A stretch of 64,000 bases of DNA, from contig CP134604.1 of the NCBI GenBank assembly GCA_021555105.2, positions 1,302,001 to 1,366,000 of the forward strand, given 5' to 3'. The position numbers and the translations under genes were made by a program. Below the pieces are notes generated by a model. It had not been told where the DNA came from and did no database searches. It saw only the letters and a program-made list of their open reading frames with translations. How positions within the stretch are numbered: the first letter of the stretch is position 1; each line of letters starts with the position of its first letter. This document shows, piece after piece, positions 29,403 to 38,126 of this stretch. The DNA is from Thalassospiraceae bacterium LMO-JJ14 (lineage in GTDB: Bacteria > Pseudomonadota > Alphaproteobacteria > Rhodospirillales > Casp-alpha2).

Positions 29403-29819
29403 CTACTCCTCCTGTATGTGATATGCCTATAAAAGAACCTAACGGAGTCCTATAGGAACCTATAGGAACTTACAAGTTATTATTGTCGTGCATTAAGGCT
29501 CATAGGCTCAATTGGATGGAGAACCGGACAGCCAATACCAACGTTGCGTGGGCGGATCTTGGCCGGGGGCACATAACGCCCAATTCTATATGTTCATTTA
29601 ACAGATGGTTTATGAACGCCACATCAAGGTGTCCTTAGGGCACAGAAATCCTAGGTTTACAGACACGGATTTTGGAGGGGTTTTTTGAACGCCAAGTTGA
29701 ACAAAATCACCTAAACGGCATCAGTCACTTATGCATAGATTTATTTATTACGCCTAGTCCTTGACCAGGCTGGGTAGTCAAAAGACATTGATCCGACGTT
29801 TTTAACCGTGGGGTCATAT
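29403..29819. other. AT-rich divergent intergenic region
   Basis: These 417 bp separate the minus-strand recombinase/hsd transcript from the plus-strand hypothetical gene. No gene is supported. The stretch must hold both promoters. Besides the tandem CCTATAGGAA repeat at 29449-29468 I see only short T-rich and A-rich runs. Confidence 0.5.
29449..29468. repeat. tandem palindromic 10-bp repeat, candidate operator
   Basis: CCTATAGGAA occurs twice head-to-tail with no gap; each unit contains the perfect palindrome CCTATAGG. It lies 47-66 bp upstream of the start of the 93-aa gene, a position suited to a repressor or recombinase binding site at that promoter. Confidence 0.5.
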
Positions 29820-30398
29820 ATGACACAGAGTAATAAGTTTTTATTAGATGCTTTATTAGCTGCTGGTGAGGATAAAAAGCATCCATTTCTCAGTAGGTTA
29901 TTCCAAGAAGCGGAAGATGATTTTGGGGTGTGTAGTGGTGCAGTTAAGGAATTGATGGATGAAAAAAATTGGTCCGTTAAACGGCGTCCGAAGATCATTG
30001 TTGTGGCACGAGAGAATCAATCAGGTAACCTGACAGTGAGGTGGTACCCACTTAAATCAGTAAATCAGCCAACTAGATATAAATCTCAGATTTCGATTGA
30101 AAAATTATCGGAGCTTGAATTCGAAGAGTCATATCTAGGGCAGTGTGAAGGTACAGAGATGACGGGGGGCATGCCGTATCGTCCGCTGAATGAAATAATG
30201 TGGTTTCGTCAATTTAGAGATTTATGCCGATCTCGCAATGAAGTGAAGTCTGAAATCACAGCCTCACTTTTGCATGCTGTTGAAGCCCGATATTTAGAAT
30301 TGTTGGATAGCATCGGTAAAAAACTGGTGATCAAACAGGCTTCAGAATTTGTGCCTATCTATAAAAACGGGTGGGTCTCTGATTTGGAACTGCATTAG
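29820..30398 (+). CDS. AT-rich hypothetical protein, about 192 aa
   Basis: The ATG at 29820 follows a GTGGGG stretch; a GTG at 29808 in the same frame is an alternative start. The protein is soluble and mixed alpha/beta, with an N-terminal helix pair (NKFLLDALLAAGEDKKHPFL) and no motif I recognise. Base and codon use are much more AT-rich than the core genes, which fits horizontal transfer. It stops at 30398, but another frame stays open across and beyond this point, so the gene may be frameshifted at its 3' end. Confidence 0.6.
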   Translation: MTQSNKFLLDALLAAGEDKKHPFLSRLFQEAEDDFGVCSGAVKELMDEKNWSVKRRPKIIVVARENQSGNLTVRWYPLKSVNQPTRYKSQISIEKLSELEFEESYLGQCEGTEMTGGMPYRPLNEIMWFRQFRDLCRSRNEVKSEITASLLHAVEARYLELLDSIGKKLVIKQASEFVPIYKNGWVSDLELH

Positions 30399-30607
30399 AA
30401 TGTAGGTTTAATGACACTCCAGCGCCTCATAAGAAGAATGAACCCCAAAGCTTAATAATTGCAGCTTGTGCCGTTGATGCGCCGGGGGCACGGGGGGATC
30501 GTGCCTTGGAATATTTATTGATACCCCAACAGAAATTCCTATCAAAACTTAATCGGTTTTATCCGGGTACCCTTCCAAGTGTGTGCCCAAAAGAACTTCG
30601 AAAGTAG
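30383..30607 (+). pseudogene. open frame continuing past the hypothetical gene, possible frameshifted tail
   Basis: From 30383 to the TAG at 30605-30607 the frame one base off the preceding gene is open for 74 codons. It has no good start codon, yet its translation looks protein-like (for example IIAACAVDAPGARGDRALEY and KFLSKLNRFYPGTLPSVCP). The simplest reading is the true C-terminus of the preceding gene, separated from it by a frameshift near 30383-30395. A sequencing error or a programmed shift are alternatives. The remaining bases to 30740 hold no feature I can support. Confidence 0.35.
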
Positions 30608-30740
30608 CTTCTTAGAAAGTTGCAAATGCTACGTCTTTGTATGGCCTAAACCCTGCTATCGATAAGGATGGAGGAGGATATAGCTGAGTCATCTCGATAG
30701 TTAAATCAGACGCAAGTCTTCAAAATTATATAGCGTAACT

Positions 30741-32042
30741 TTATTCGTCCGATTCTTGGCGTTGTTGCATATAGCGGTCAATCCATCGTGACAGCCGTCC
30801 GGTATTATTCTCTGCTGCAATTGAGCGGCCATCGGGCAAGATCACGCATAAGCATTCGACAGTAGTGAGTTCTAATTCTTTTCCTTTCCGTGCAACCAAG
30901 CGTGTTTCGATTAAGGTGTTGATAAATTCGTCAGCAGTTAGCCCAGAACCTGAGACGAAGGATAAGAAGTCCTTCTTGCTCGTGTCGACCGTTTCGCCTT
31001 GGCATAGAAGGTTGATAACAACGAACTGCTCTTTCGTAAGCTCGTTGGGTTCCCAGTTGGTTGCCACAGGCGCATTTTCCAACGCTTTCTTGCTGATGGT
31101 CTCGGAAGTACATATCCAACCGTATTGCTCCGGATTTTCTGGGTGCTCAGCCAGCCTCGTCCAAAGAAGCGGCGAAAACCCCTCCATTTGAAGGTCTTCG
31201 CCAAACAGTTCAGGCATTGGCTGGATATATGATAAGCGTGTCCAGATCAGCTCTAACATAAGGAGCAGGGGGTTGGAGCTAGAACTCGCCAGTAGGAGCA
31301 TATTGTCGCCGTTCATTGGGGATCGGTAGGGATGGCCGGTGAATTTTACGAGGCTGGCGCCCCCCGCCACAATTAGTTGTGGAAAGGCGTGCGGACCATA
31401 TCCTGTTTTCAGAAGCTTATCCTCGAGGAATTTCAGGAACCCCTTGCGCAACCCGTATTCACTGCTGAAACCACCGTATCCAAATGCAATGCGCACCGGT
31501 GAAAATTGGTCACCTACAACGGTATGAAAGATATGTTCGATCTCAGGCGGTAATTCACTTAGCCTTTCATAGGAAGGCGCGATAATGCCCGTAATTTCGC
31601 TAAAGGCGCGGCGTGAAGGTAGCATGTTGACGGAATTACCGCCTTTGACCTTCTGTATCCAGCGTGAATGGGTTTCTAGGACCTCGCGAAGCTGATGATA
31701 CGCTTCATCGAGACTTTTGGAGAACAGGTTCTTCTTGACCTCGATAACGGCGATAACGTCCTTAATGTGCCATTTGAATTTATCAGTGTATGGCACAGGC
31801 GTTCCTTTGCCACGGACGAGCATGCAATCGATCTGATTGCTGAGTTCACCTTCGTCGTCTTCGGCAAAACCTGATACGACTTGGAGTCCTAAGCCCGGTG
31901 GGATCGTACGCTCAAGAATGTCGGTTGTTAAACCTTCATACATTTCACCGATGGTTGGAGCATGACGGATACCCGCTTGTTCAAGCGTTATGGCTTCCTT
32001 TTCTGCAAAGGAGCGCAATAGGTTCGCGACGTCATGAATCAT
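30741..32042 (-). CDS. DUF6602-type protein with PD-(D/E)XK-like motif
   Basis: The 433-residue protein has an N-terminal domain (about 20-200) that looks like a restriction-type nuclease fold. GEMYEG (32-37) supplies a helix glutamate, QIDCMLV gives Asp72, and VIAVIEVKKNL gives Glu101-x-Lys103. The DUF6602 label is from memory of that pattern. The C-terminal half (about 250-430) contains what may be a winged-helix segment (TKEQFVVINLLCQGE). The start has a good AGGTG site. DNA cleavage is a plausible role, but whether it defends the host or processes island DNA is unknown. It is alone on its strand at the right end of the island. Confidence 0.6.
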   Translation of the reverse strand: MIHDVANLLRSFAEKEAITLEQAGIRHAPTIGEMYEGLTTDILERTIPPGLGLQVVSGFAEDDEGELSNQIDCMLVRGKGTPVPYTDKFKWHIKDVIAVIEVKKNLFSKSLDEAYHQLREVLETHSRWIQKVKGGNSVNMLPSRRAFSEITGIIAPSYERLSELPPEIEHIFHTVVGDQFSPVRIAFGYGGFSSEYGLRKGFLKFLEDKLLKTGYGPHAFPQLIVAGGASLVKFTGHPYRSPMNGDNMLLLASSSSNPLLLMLELIWTRLSYIQPMPELFGEDLQMEGFSPLLWTRLAEHPENPEQYGWICTSETISKKALENAPVATNWEPNELTKEQFVVINLLCQGETVDTSKKDFLSFVSGSGLTADEFINTLIETRLVARKGKELELTTVECLCVILPDGRSIAAENNTGRLSRWIDRYMQQRQESDE

Positions 32043-32358
32043 TCTTTCACCTCACAATTATGATGTGATAACCCGGTTGCGAGTAAATAATACGTTTTTG
32101 CCATCGTATTTATGCTTCTGTCGAAAATAATGCATCTCCTAGTTAGATGCCGATAACTCGCCTACTCGAGGCTTAGTCGGATCATGATTTGTAAAATGTC
32201 AGTGTTCGTTTAGAGGTGAATGAAACCGTCATTATGGCGAGGTGGTATTGTTCATATACGGAAATGACAGTGTTATAAGGGCTGTCACGTCCAATCTTTT
32301 GTTTCCCTATGTCAGTTAAGGTAGAGGCTTGGTCGTATGCAAACGCAACGTTGGACAG

Positions 32359-32607
32359 ATGGTTAAGTGGGATGATGCGTTGGTTGAGAATATGCCAATT
32401 ATACTCGGCCAAAGGTCAAGACATGGCTACAACTGGCGACCTACGTATTTCGAGATATTGTCCGGTCATGATTATGAGTGGTCATTGCTTCGCGTGCTGG
32501 CGAACCGTCACTACGTCAATAGATTAGAGTTTATGATGTTGTCGCTGGCACAACGCGGTGGTACAGAGGGGGTGATTGGGGATGTTGTTAAGCTATTGAA
32601 AATATAG
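32359..32607 (+). CDS. short hypothetical ORF next to attR, 82 aa
   Basis: The frame from the ATG at 32359 to 32607 encodes a soluble protein (RHGYNWRPTYFEILSGHDYE in the middle) ending 24 bp before attR. No motif is recognised and no clear ribosome-binding site is seen. A competing frame on the other strand (32182-32412) overlaps its first part. Either or neither may be real. Confidence 0.3.
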   Translation: MVKWDDALVENMPIILGQRSRHGYNWRPTYFEILSGHDYEWSLLRVLANRHYVNRLEFMMLSLAQRGGTEGVIGDVVKLLKI

Positions 32608-32631
32608 AAGTATAGCTCTTCGGCGACACAG

Positions 32632-32651
32632 TCCGCCCCTGGGCACCATTT
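32632..32651 (+). repeat. attR: duplicate of tRNA-Phe 3' end
   Basis: The 20 bases are identical to 19475-19494 and in the same orientation. There is no cloverleaf upstream, so this is only the duplicated attachment core and not a second tRNA. Confidence 0.93.
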
Positions 32652-33199
32652 ATTTTCAATGACTCATCCATAGTATCCAATCCTGTAGTGCGGTGCTCTT
32701 CGGTTCCAACGCGGTTCAATGAAGCCGAGCTGGCCCGCTCGCTGGCGCTCGCATTCAACGCTTCGGTTTGTTCAGGTTGACGGCGAACGTCTGCTGCTGA
32801 CGCTCGGATCGATCAACAGGATGTGTTCCGGAAACAGACGCCCAGGCGCGCGAAGTGTACTAGTGCCTGACGCCGGGGGAACATTTCGCAATTCTCCACA
32901 TGAAATGAACTTGTTGAGTTATGCACATTTCTGAATGCAGATCTAATTCTGTTCGAGAAAATCAGACAATATGTCGTCGATTACTTTGTTCTGAATTATT
33001 CCGAGGCCGCTATATTTCAGTATAAGGCGGCACGGTGTGCATAAGATCGCAGAATAAGGTTTTTTTAAGCCGATGAGTTCTTTTATTAGAGAATGCTTAT
33101 TTTGGAAGGGTATAACAAACACGCTTCATTAATTTTATTTGATCGTCTATTCTTGTATCTGTGCTTATGGGGGGAGGCGCACAAGCGCCCCTACGATAC
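32652..33199. other. non-coding stretch right of the island
   Basis: These 548 bp fall between attR and the sensor kinase. The first 200 bp (about 32690-32880) are GC-rich and look like decayed coding sequence without a recognisable product. The rest is AT-rich and probably contains the kinase promoter. Before the island arrived, this sequence would have followed tRNA-Phe directly. Confidence 0.5.
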
Positions 33200-34864
33200 A
33201 TGGAAAACGTGCAACAGATCGACTTCGGCTCAAGTGAGCCAGGAAGCAAGGCTGAAGCGCGACTTGCGGCATTAACCATGCTGGCGGGCGCCACCGGTAC
33301 GCATACCGAGTTTCTGCAGACGGCTTTACGTGCGTTATCCATTGGTCTGAACAGCGTGATCGCCGGGGTTGGCGAACTCAGTAAAGACGGCACGAAGATC
33401 AACCTGATTTGTGTGATCAAAGATGGTGAGTTTATGGAGCCGTTTACTTGCGAAAGGGACGGGACAGCGTGTGGCGAAGTTTACAATCCAGAGAACAGTG
33501 AGGCGCATGTTTTTTGCGGTAATAACCTTGGTGGTGTCTTCCCCGTAAAAGGTATCGAACACGATCTGGGTTTGCAGAGCTATCGCGCCGAAGGCTTTCA
33601 CGATCTGCAGGGAAACACGATCGGCCACGTCTTTGTCTGTGACCACAGACCGATTAAAGAAGACGATACGGACACAGCCTTCTTTCGCCTTGTCAGTCAG
33701 CGTATAGGCGCCGAGGTAACCCGTTGGCGCGCTGACCATGCACATCAGGAGCAACGCTTCCTGCTGCAGACGATTGTCGACAACCTGCCAATTCCGATCA
33801 CCCTTTGTGACATAAATGGACGCTATATTCTGGCGAATTTGAAATTCGAGGAATGGTATGGCACGCCGATAAGCGATGTTATTGGCAAAACGGCGCGTGA
33901 GGCCCTGCCGATTCCTGACCGGGATTTGGTAATTCGCGAGGAGATGGAACGCCTCGTGCTTTCGACAGGCGAAGTTCGTCGCCGTGAAGAAGCCAAAACG
34001 CTTGCTGACGGCTCGGACCATTACGTGATTGTCACCAAGTTTCCGGTATATGACCGTGCCGGGAAAATAATTGCTTTCGGCTCGACATCGACGGACATCA
34101 CGGACCGTCGCGAGAACGAAACCGAACTGCAAAACGCCAAAGAACGTGCCGAGATGGCGTCCCGGGCAAAAAGCGAATTTCTGGCGAACATGAGCCACGA
34201 ATTACGAACGCCTTTGAATTCCATAATTGGACTGTCCGAAGTTATGCTGGAAAACATTTTTGGCGCGCTGAACGACAAGCACAGGGAATATGTTACCGAT
34301 ATCAATGTTTCCGGTGAGCATCTTCTGGATGTCATCACCGATATTCTGGATATATCCAAGATCGAGGCAGGGGAAACGGATCTCGAGGAAACGGCCCTCA
34401 GTATTCCAGACATCGTCCGCTCGGCCTTGCGGCTCGCCTATACCCGGACAAAAGACAAGCGAGATTGGACTGCTATCGAAATCCCCGACGGTCTGCCCAA
34501 GCTGCTAGCCGACAAGCGGTTATTGAAACAGATTTTGGTCAATCTGTTGACCAATGCGATCAAGTTCACACCTGATGACGGCGACGTCGGCATCAGCGCC
34601 AAGCTGGATCAGGACGGCGGCATCGTAATTCGTGTCATCGATAGCGGGATCGGCATTTCCGAGAGCGATATCCCCCGCGCACTTGAGCCTTTTGGCCAAG
34701 TGCGAAACCGCTCGGAACTGACCCATGGCGGCACCGGCCTTGGTTTGCCGCTTTCCAGGAAGTTCACGGAACTGCATGGCGGTTCGCTCAGCATTCAAAG
34801 CGCGCCGCAAAAAGGGACCACGGTCATCGTGGCTTTTCCGCCGGAACGCACCATCCGCGACTAA
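33200..34864 (+). CDS. soluble GAF-PAS sensor histidine kinase
   Basis: With the ATG at 33200 the protein has 554 residues; the frame is open 13 codons further and GGGGGGAGG lies about 20 nt before this ATG, so the start is uncertain. A GAF-like domain (about 15-175, with several cysteines such as CERDGTACGE) is followed by a PAS domain (about 185-305), HisKA with His333 in FLANMSHELRTPLN, and HATPase_c with GTGLGLPLSRK. There is no membrane helix and no receiver. It resembles the kinase at 5960-7507 in the C-terminal half. The partner regulator is not in the window. Confidence 0.88.
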   Translation: MENVQQIDFGSSEPGSKAEARLAALTMLAGATGTHTEFLQTALRALSIGLNSVIAGVGELSKDGTKINLICVIKDGEFMEPFTCERDGTACGEVYNPENSEAHVFCGNNLGGVFPVKGIEHDLGLQSYRAEGFHDLQGNTIGHVFVCDHRPIKEDDTDTAFFRLVSQRIGAEVTRWRADHAHQEQRFLLQTIVDNLPIPITLCDINGRYILANLKFEEWYGTPISDVIGKTAREALPIPDRDLVIREEMERLVLSTGEVRRREEAKTLADGSDHYVIVTKFPVYDRAGKIIAFGSTSTDITDRRENETELQNAKERAEMASRAKSEFLANMSHELRTPLNSIIGLSEVMLENIFGALNDKHREYVTDINVSGEHLLDVITDILDISKIEAGETDLEETALSIPDIVRSALRLAYTRTKDKRDWTAIEIPDGLPKLLADKRLLKQILVNLLTNAIKFTPDDGDVGISAKLDQDGGIVIRVIDSGIGISESDIPRALEPFGQVRNRSELTHGGTGLGLPLSRKFTELHGGSLSIQSAPQKGTTVIVAFPPERTIRD

Positions 34865-34876
34865 TCAATTTAGCCT

Positions 34877-35869
34877 TTACGGTAGTGCTGGCCATGTGGG
34901 CCGGTGGTTTCCGACCAGTTGTTTTAGGCTTTCGGGGGCCAGGACCTCGACCTTGTCTCCCCACATATACAGATGCCAAGCCATCTCAAGATCGGATGCC
35001 GCCCAAAAACGTACGATCAGCGCGCCGTCTTCCTGAGGTTCAAGGACCTGGGTCGGGTGAAATTCGAACTCTGCGGCTGTCGTTGCCGCCTCGGGTGAGA
35101 ATTTCCAGATCACTTCGTATGGATCTTGCTGATAAACGCCGAATGACCGGGCTGCGAACTCGGAAAGGCGGAAGGCCGGATCGCGGACAAAATAGTCTTC
35201 CAGTATCCGGACTCCTTCGATATTGCTGAGGCTGAACAGTGCCATGTCATTGGCCTTCGGGTGTTCGTGAAAAGCCACGAGATAATTACGGTGGCCGAAC
35301 AGGAAACCATAGGGGTGTACAAGGCGCGTATTCAGTTTGCCGTTCCTGCGGTTGCGATACTCGATCTCGGTCTTGAGGCACGCTTTCACCGCATCGCGAA
35401 GTTCCACCATGACCTGACCGGGGACCCGCGGCCGGGGGCCCGGGCGCATGGCAAAGCCTTCGGCTTCCAGAAGCGCGTCTATATCCGGCTCGGTGCGTCT
35501 GGCGACATCCGGGGGAATAAGCGCCCTCAGCTTGCCGCGCAGGTTTTCCAGCCGTTCCGCGCGGTCCGGCTGACCATTGGCACGGAGCAGGGTAATCGTG
35601 CTTTCGATATCGGCCAGCTCGTCGGCGGAAAACGAGACCAAACGGTCGAGCACACCCGGCGGGATGCGCCAGCGCTTGGTCTTTTCGCCGGTGTCGACCT
35701 CGATCGCTTGCGGGAAGTTGCGTAAAATCGCATCGCGCATGCGCATGGCCGTGCGGCGGCCGACGTCGAAGCGCTCCTGAATATCCGGCAACGACAGGCC
35801 CTGCCGCGCCGCCTGCATTTCAAGGGCGAGCTGTAACAGGTTGTCGGCTTTTTCGTATCTGAGGCTCAT
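34877..35869 (-). CDS. WYL-domain transcriptional regulator
   Basis: The 330-residue protein has an N-terminal winged helix (about 1-75, LSLPDIQERFDVGRRTAMRMRDAI) and a WYL domain (about 155-235, LKTEIEYRNRRNGKLNTRLVHPYG then RNYLVAFHE), followed by a WCX-like C-terminal domain. WYL proteins sense single-stranded nucleic acid or nucleotide ligands and often control stress or defence genes. It converges on the kinase gene (12-nt gap) and is divergent from the creatininase gene across 115 bp, which it may regulate. Confidence 0.9.
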   Translation of the reverse strand: MSLRYEKADNLLQLALEMQAARQGLSLPDIQERFDVGRRTAMRMRDAILRNFPQAIEVDTGEKTKRWRIPPGVLDRLVSFSADELADIESTITLLRANGQPDRAERLENLRGKLRALIPPDVARRTEPDIDALLEAEGFAMRPGPRPRVPGQVMVELRDAVKACLKTEIEYRNRRNGKLNTRLVHPYGFLFGHRNYLVAFHEHPKANDMALFSLSNIEGVRILEDYFVRDPAFRLSEFAARSFGVYQQDPYEVIWKFSPEAATTAAEFEFHPTQVLEPQEDGALIVRFWAASDLEMAWHLYMWGDKVEVLAPESLKQLVGNHRPTWPALP

Positions 35870-35984
35870 GGTTCAGTCTTATTCTATATATATGACATAT
35901 TTGGTCACCCATTATTGCATGACTTCATGGGCAGATGAATTATGGTGCTCTCAACCCGCCGTTACGTGACAAGGAGATAACCGC

Positions 35985-36746
35985 ATGCGCTTGCAACTGA
36001 TGACCTGGCCCGAGGTCGAAACCTACCTGAAGCGTTCTACGGCCGTGATCATGCCGATCGGTTCCGCCGAGCAGCATGGCCCGACCGGTTTCATCGGTAC
36101 CGACGCCCTTTGCCCGGAGATCGTCGCTGAAAAGCTGGCCGAGGAAGTGGACGGGGTGATCGCGCCGACCATCAGCGTCGGCATGGCACAGCATCATCTG
36201 GGTTTTCCGGGGTCCATCACGCTCCGCCCGACGACCCTGATCGCCGTCATCGGCGACATGGTGACCTCGCTGGCCCGGCACGGTTTCGACCGGTTCTATT
36301 TCGTCAACGGTCACGGCGGCAACATCGCCACCGTCAAGGCGGCGTTCGACGAGTTATACGCGGAAAGCAGCATGGGGACCGCACGGCACAACCGAAGCGG
36401 TCTGCGCTGCGTGCTCAGGAACTGGTTCGAATGCCCGTCGGTGCATGAAATCGAAGCCGAGGCGTTCGGCGATGCCAACGGCTCGCATGCCACGGCAGGC
36501 GAAGTATCGCTGACCTATTTCGGGTATCCCGAAGATGGCGCGCGCATTTCCAGCGCATCGAAACTGTCGCCTGAAATCGCTCCGCGGGGAAGCTTCTATG
36601 ACTGCGAAGATTATCGCCGTCGGTTCCCGGATGGGCGGATCGGCTCGGACCCGACGCTGGCGACAGCGGCCATCGGGGAGCGTCTGCGCGCTGCGGCGGT
36701 CAAGGATCTGGCCGCCGATTACCGGAATTTCCTAGAGGCCGAGTAA
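35985..36746 (+). CDS. creatininase family amidohydrolase
   Basis: The 253-residue protein has the binuclear-metal signature of the family: IGSAEQHGPTGFIGTDA (Glu and His ligands, about residues 22-38) and FVNGHGGN (about 106-113). Family members open cyclic amides such as creatinine or cleave N-formyl or related amides in cofactor pathways; the substrate here is unknown. GGAG precedes the ATG. Its last 15 bases overlap the end of the convergent alpha/beta hydrolase gene. Confidence 0.88.
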   Translation: MRLQLMTWPEVETYLKRSTAVIMPIGSAEQHGPTGFIGTDALCPEIVAEKLAEEVDGVIAPTISVGMAQHHLGFPGSITLRPTTLIAVIGDMVTSLARHGFDRFYFVNGHGGNIATVKAAFDELYAESSMGTARHNRSGLRCVLRNWFECPSVHEIEAEAFGDANGSHATAGEVSLTYFGYPEDGARISSASKLSPEIAPRGSFYDCEDYRRRFPDGRIGSDPTLATAAIGERLRAAAVKDLAADYRNFLEAE

Positions 36747-37439
36747 CGCCTCGCAAAGGTCATCCGCCGCCGTTACGAACGGCGAGTGTCCGCTGTCCAG
36801 TTCAACGATGGGATCGCAGCCGGCACGCTCGGCCATCCAGCGTTGGTGCGCAGGCGAAATTGCACGGTCCCCGCTGCAAACGATGGCGGCCTTGCGGACG
36901 CGGCCGAAGTTGGCGTCACTCAACGCAATCGGGGTGCGAAATGTATGGGCAGCCTGAAGCTGTATCCGGTCCTCGACCCAGCCGAGCTGTTCGTCCGTCG
37001 CGTCGTTGTAAAATGCGTCTTGCAAAACCCCGGCGCCGAGACTGATTGCGGTTACGCCGCCGACATCGATTTTGCCGGCTTTTACATGCGATTCGGGATC
37101 GGTTTTGACCATGTCGCCGACACTTTCGCCGTCTGCCGGAATATAGGCGGCGAGGAATATCACTTTTTCCAGTTTATCGGGCCGAAGCTCGGCGGCCCCG
37201 GCAACGACGGCGCCGCTCATGGAATGTCCGAGCAGTACCGGCGGGGCCTCTGATTTGTCGATGAGGTCGACGATCGCATTGATATAATTGGACATATCCT
37301 GCTGCCCGATCCAACCGTCGGCAAAAGCATGCCCCGGCAGATCCGGGGCGATAGCGTCATGGCCGCGGGCGCGTAACCGTTCGATCAGGGGCTGCCAGCA
37401 CCAGCCGGCGTGATAGGCACCGTGAACCAGAATAAACAT
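36732..37439 (-). CDS. alpha/beta hydrolase
   Basis: The 235-residue protein is close in plan to plant-type esterases (salicylate/methyl-jasmonate esterase-like). FILVHGAYHAGWCW carries the oxyanion loop, LLGHSMSGAV the nucleophile serine (about residue 73), and SGHSPFVTAADDLCEALLGL the catalytic histidine near the C-terminus. It is probably a cytosolic esterase or lactonase with unknown substrate. The 3' end overlaps the creatininase gene by 15 bp. Confidence 0.88.
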   Translation of the reverse strand: MFILVHGAYHAGWCWQPLIERLRARGHDAIAPDLPGHAFADGWIGQQDMSNYINAIVDLIDKSEAPPVLLGHSMSGAVVAGAAELRPDKLEKVIFLAAYIPADGESVGDMVKTDPESHVKAGKIDVGGVTAISLGAGVLQDAFYNDATDEQLGWVEDRIQLQAAHTFRTPIALSDANFGRVRKAAIVCSGDRAISPAHQRWMAERAGCDPIVELDSGHSPFVTAADDLCEALLGL

Positions 37440-37499
37440 GCTTGAAGCTTAGTGGATCGTCCTAAGAATGTCTCATGCAACAAAAAGAGAGGAAGCATC

Positions 37500-38126
37500 A
37501 TGCACGTGCACTGGTATTTTGACGTTATTTCGCCATTCAGTTATCTGCAGTTCCTGCGTCTGGACGAGGTGTCGAAGCGTTGCGATCTCTCGCTCAAGCC
37601 GGTGCTGTTCGCCGGGCTTTTGAATGCCAACGGCCAAAAAGGACCGGCGGAAATTCCGTCAAAGCGATTGTTCACCTATCGTATGGTAACGTGGCAGGCC
37701 AAAAAACGCGGTGTGCCGTTTACCATGCCGGACGCACATCCGTTCAATCCGATCCGGGCGCTCAGATTATGCATTGCTCTGGGGTCGACACCTGAAGCCG
37801 TCGGCAGCATCTTCCATGCGATCTGGGGCGAGGGGCATTTGCCCGACAGCGATGCGGGTTGGCAGGCCATTCAGGACAGGGCGGGCGTTGCGGACGGCGA
37901 TGCGCGGATTGCCGATCCTCAAGTGAAGCAGGAATTGATAGCCAACGGCGAACAGGCGTTGGCGGAGGGTGTCTTCGGCGTGCCGTCGTTCGCGGCGGAT
38001 GGTGAAGTGTTCTGGGGCGACGATGCGCTCGGTTTCTTTTCCGAATGGCTCGATGACAAGGACCTGCTGGAATCCGCGGAAATGCGGAAACTCGATAATC
38101 TGCCGTCGAGCGCCAACAGGATCTAG
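37500..38126 (+). CDS. 2-hydroxychromene-2-carboxylate isomerase family protein
   Basis: The ATG at 37500 follows GAGAGGAAG and gives a 208-residue protein starting with the thioredoxin-like [14 protein letters not shown]. This family (kappa-class GST fold, DsbA-like) includes a glutathione-dependent isomerase of naphthalene degradation, but many members have other roles. [17 protein letters not shown] near the C-terminus is the typical cis-proline and substrate segment. No aromatic-degradation genes are nearby. The TAG shares bases with the stop of the convergent msrA gene (4-nt overlap). Confidence 0.88.
   Translation: MHVHWYFDVISPFSYLQFLRLDEVSKRCDLSLKPVLFAGLLNANGQKGPAEIPSKRLFTYRMVTWQAKKRGVPFTMPDAHPFNPIRALRLCIALGSTPEAVGSIFHAIWGEGHLPDSDAGWQAIQDRAGVADGDARIADPQVKQELIANGEQALAEGVFGVPSFAADGEVFWGDDALGFFSEWLDDKDLLESAEMRKLDNLPSSANRI

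Larger units (their letters stand above)
19475..32651. mobile_element. tRNA-Phe-integrated genomic island carrying restriction and other defence-like genes (13.2 kb)
   Basis: The element is bounded by a perfect 20-bp direct repeat, the left copy being the tRNA-Phe 3' end. A tyrosine integrase sits next to the tRNA and points inwards. Inside lie a ParB-like gene, hsdR, hsdS, hsdM, a serine recombinase, a 93-aa hypothetical, an AT-rich hypothetical with a possible frameshift, a DUF6602-type gene and a short ORF. Base composition in the right third is visibly more AT-rich than the flanks. No capsid, tail or conjugation genes are present, so it is either an integrative element moved by a helper or a cargo remnant. 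Confidence 0.9.

Noticed and set aside
32632-32651. Possible second tRNA-Phe
   Set aside because: Only the last 20 bases are duplicated. No D, anticodon or T arm precedes them, so it is attR.
32719-32934. 71-codon frame right of attR
   Set aside because: It is Arg/Ser-rich, has no ribosome-binding site and no motif; it looks like decayed or non-coding DNA.
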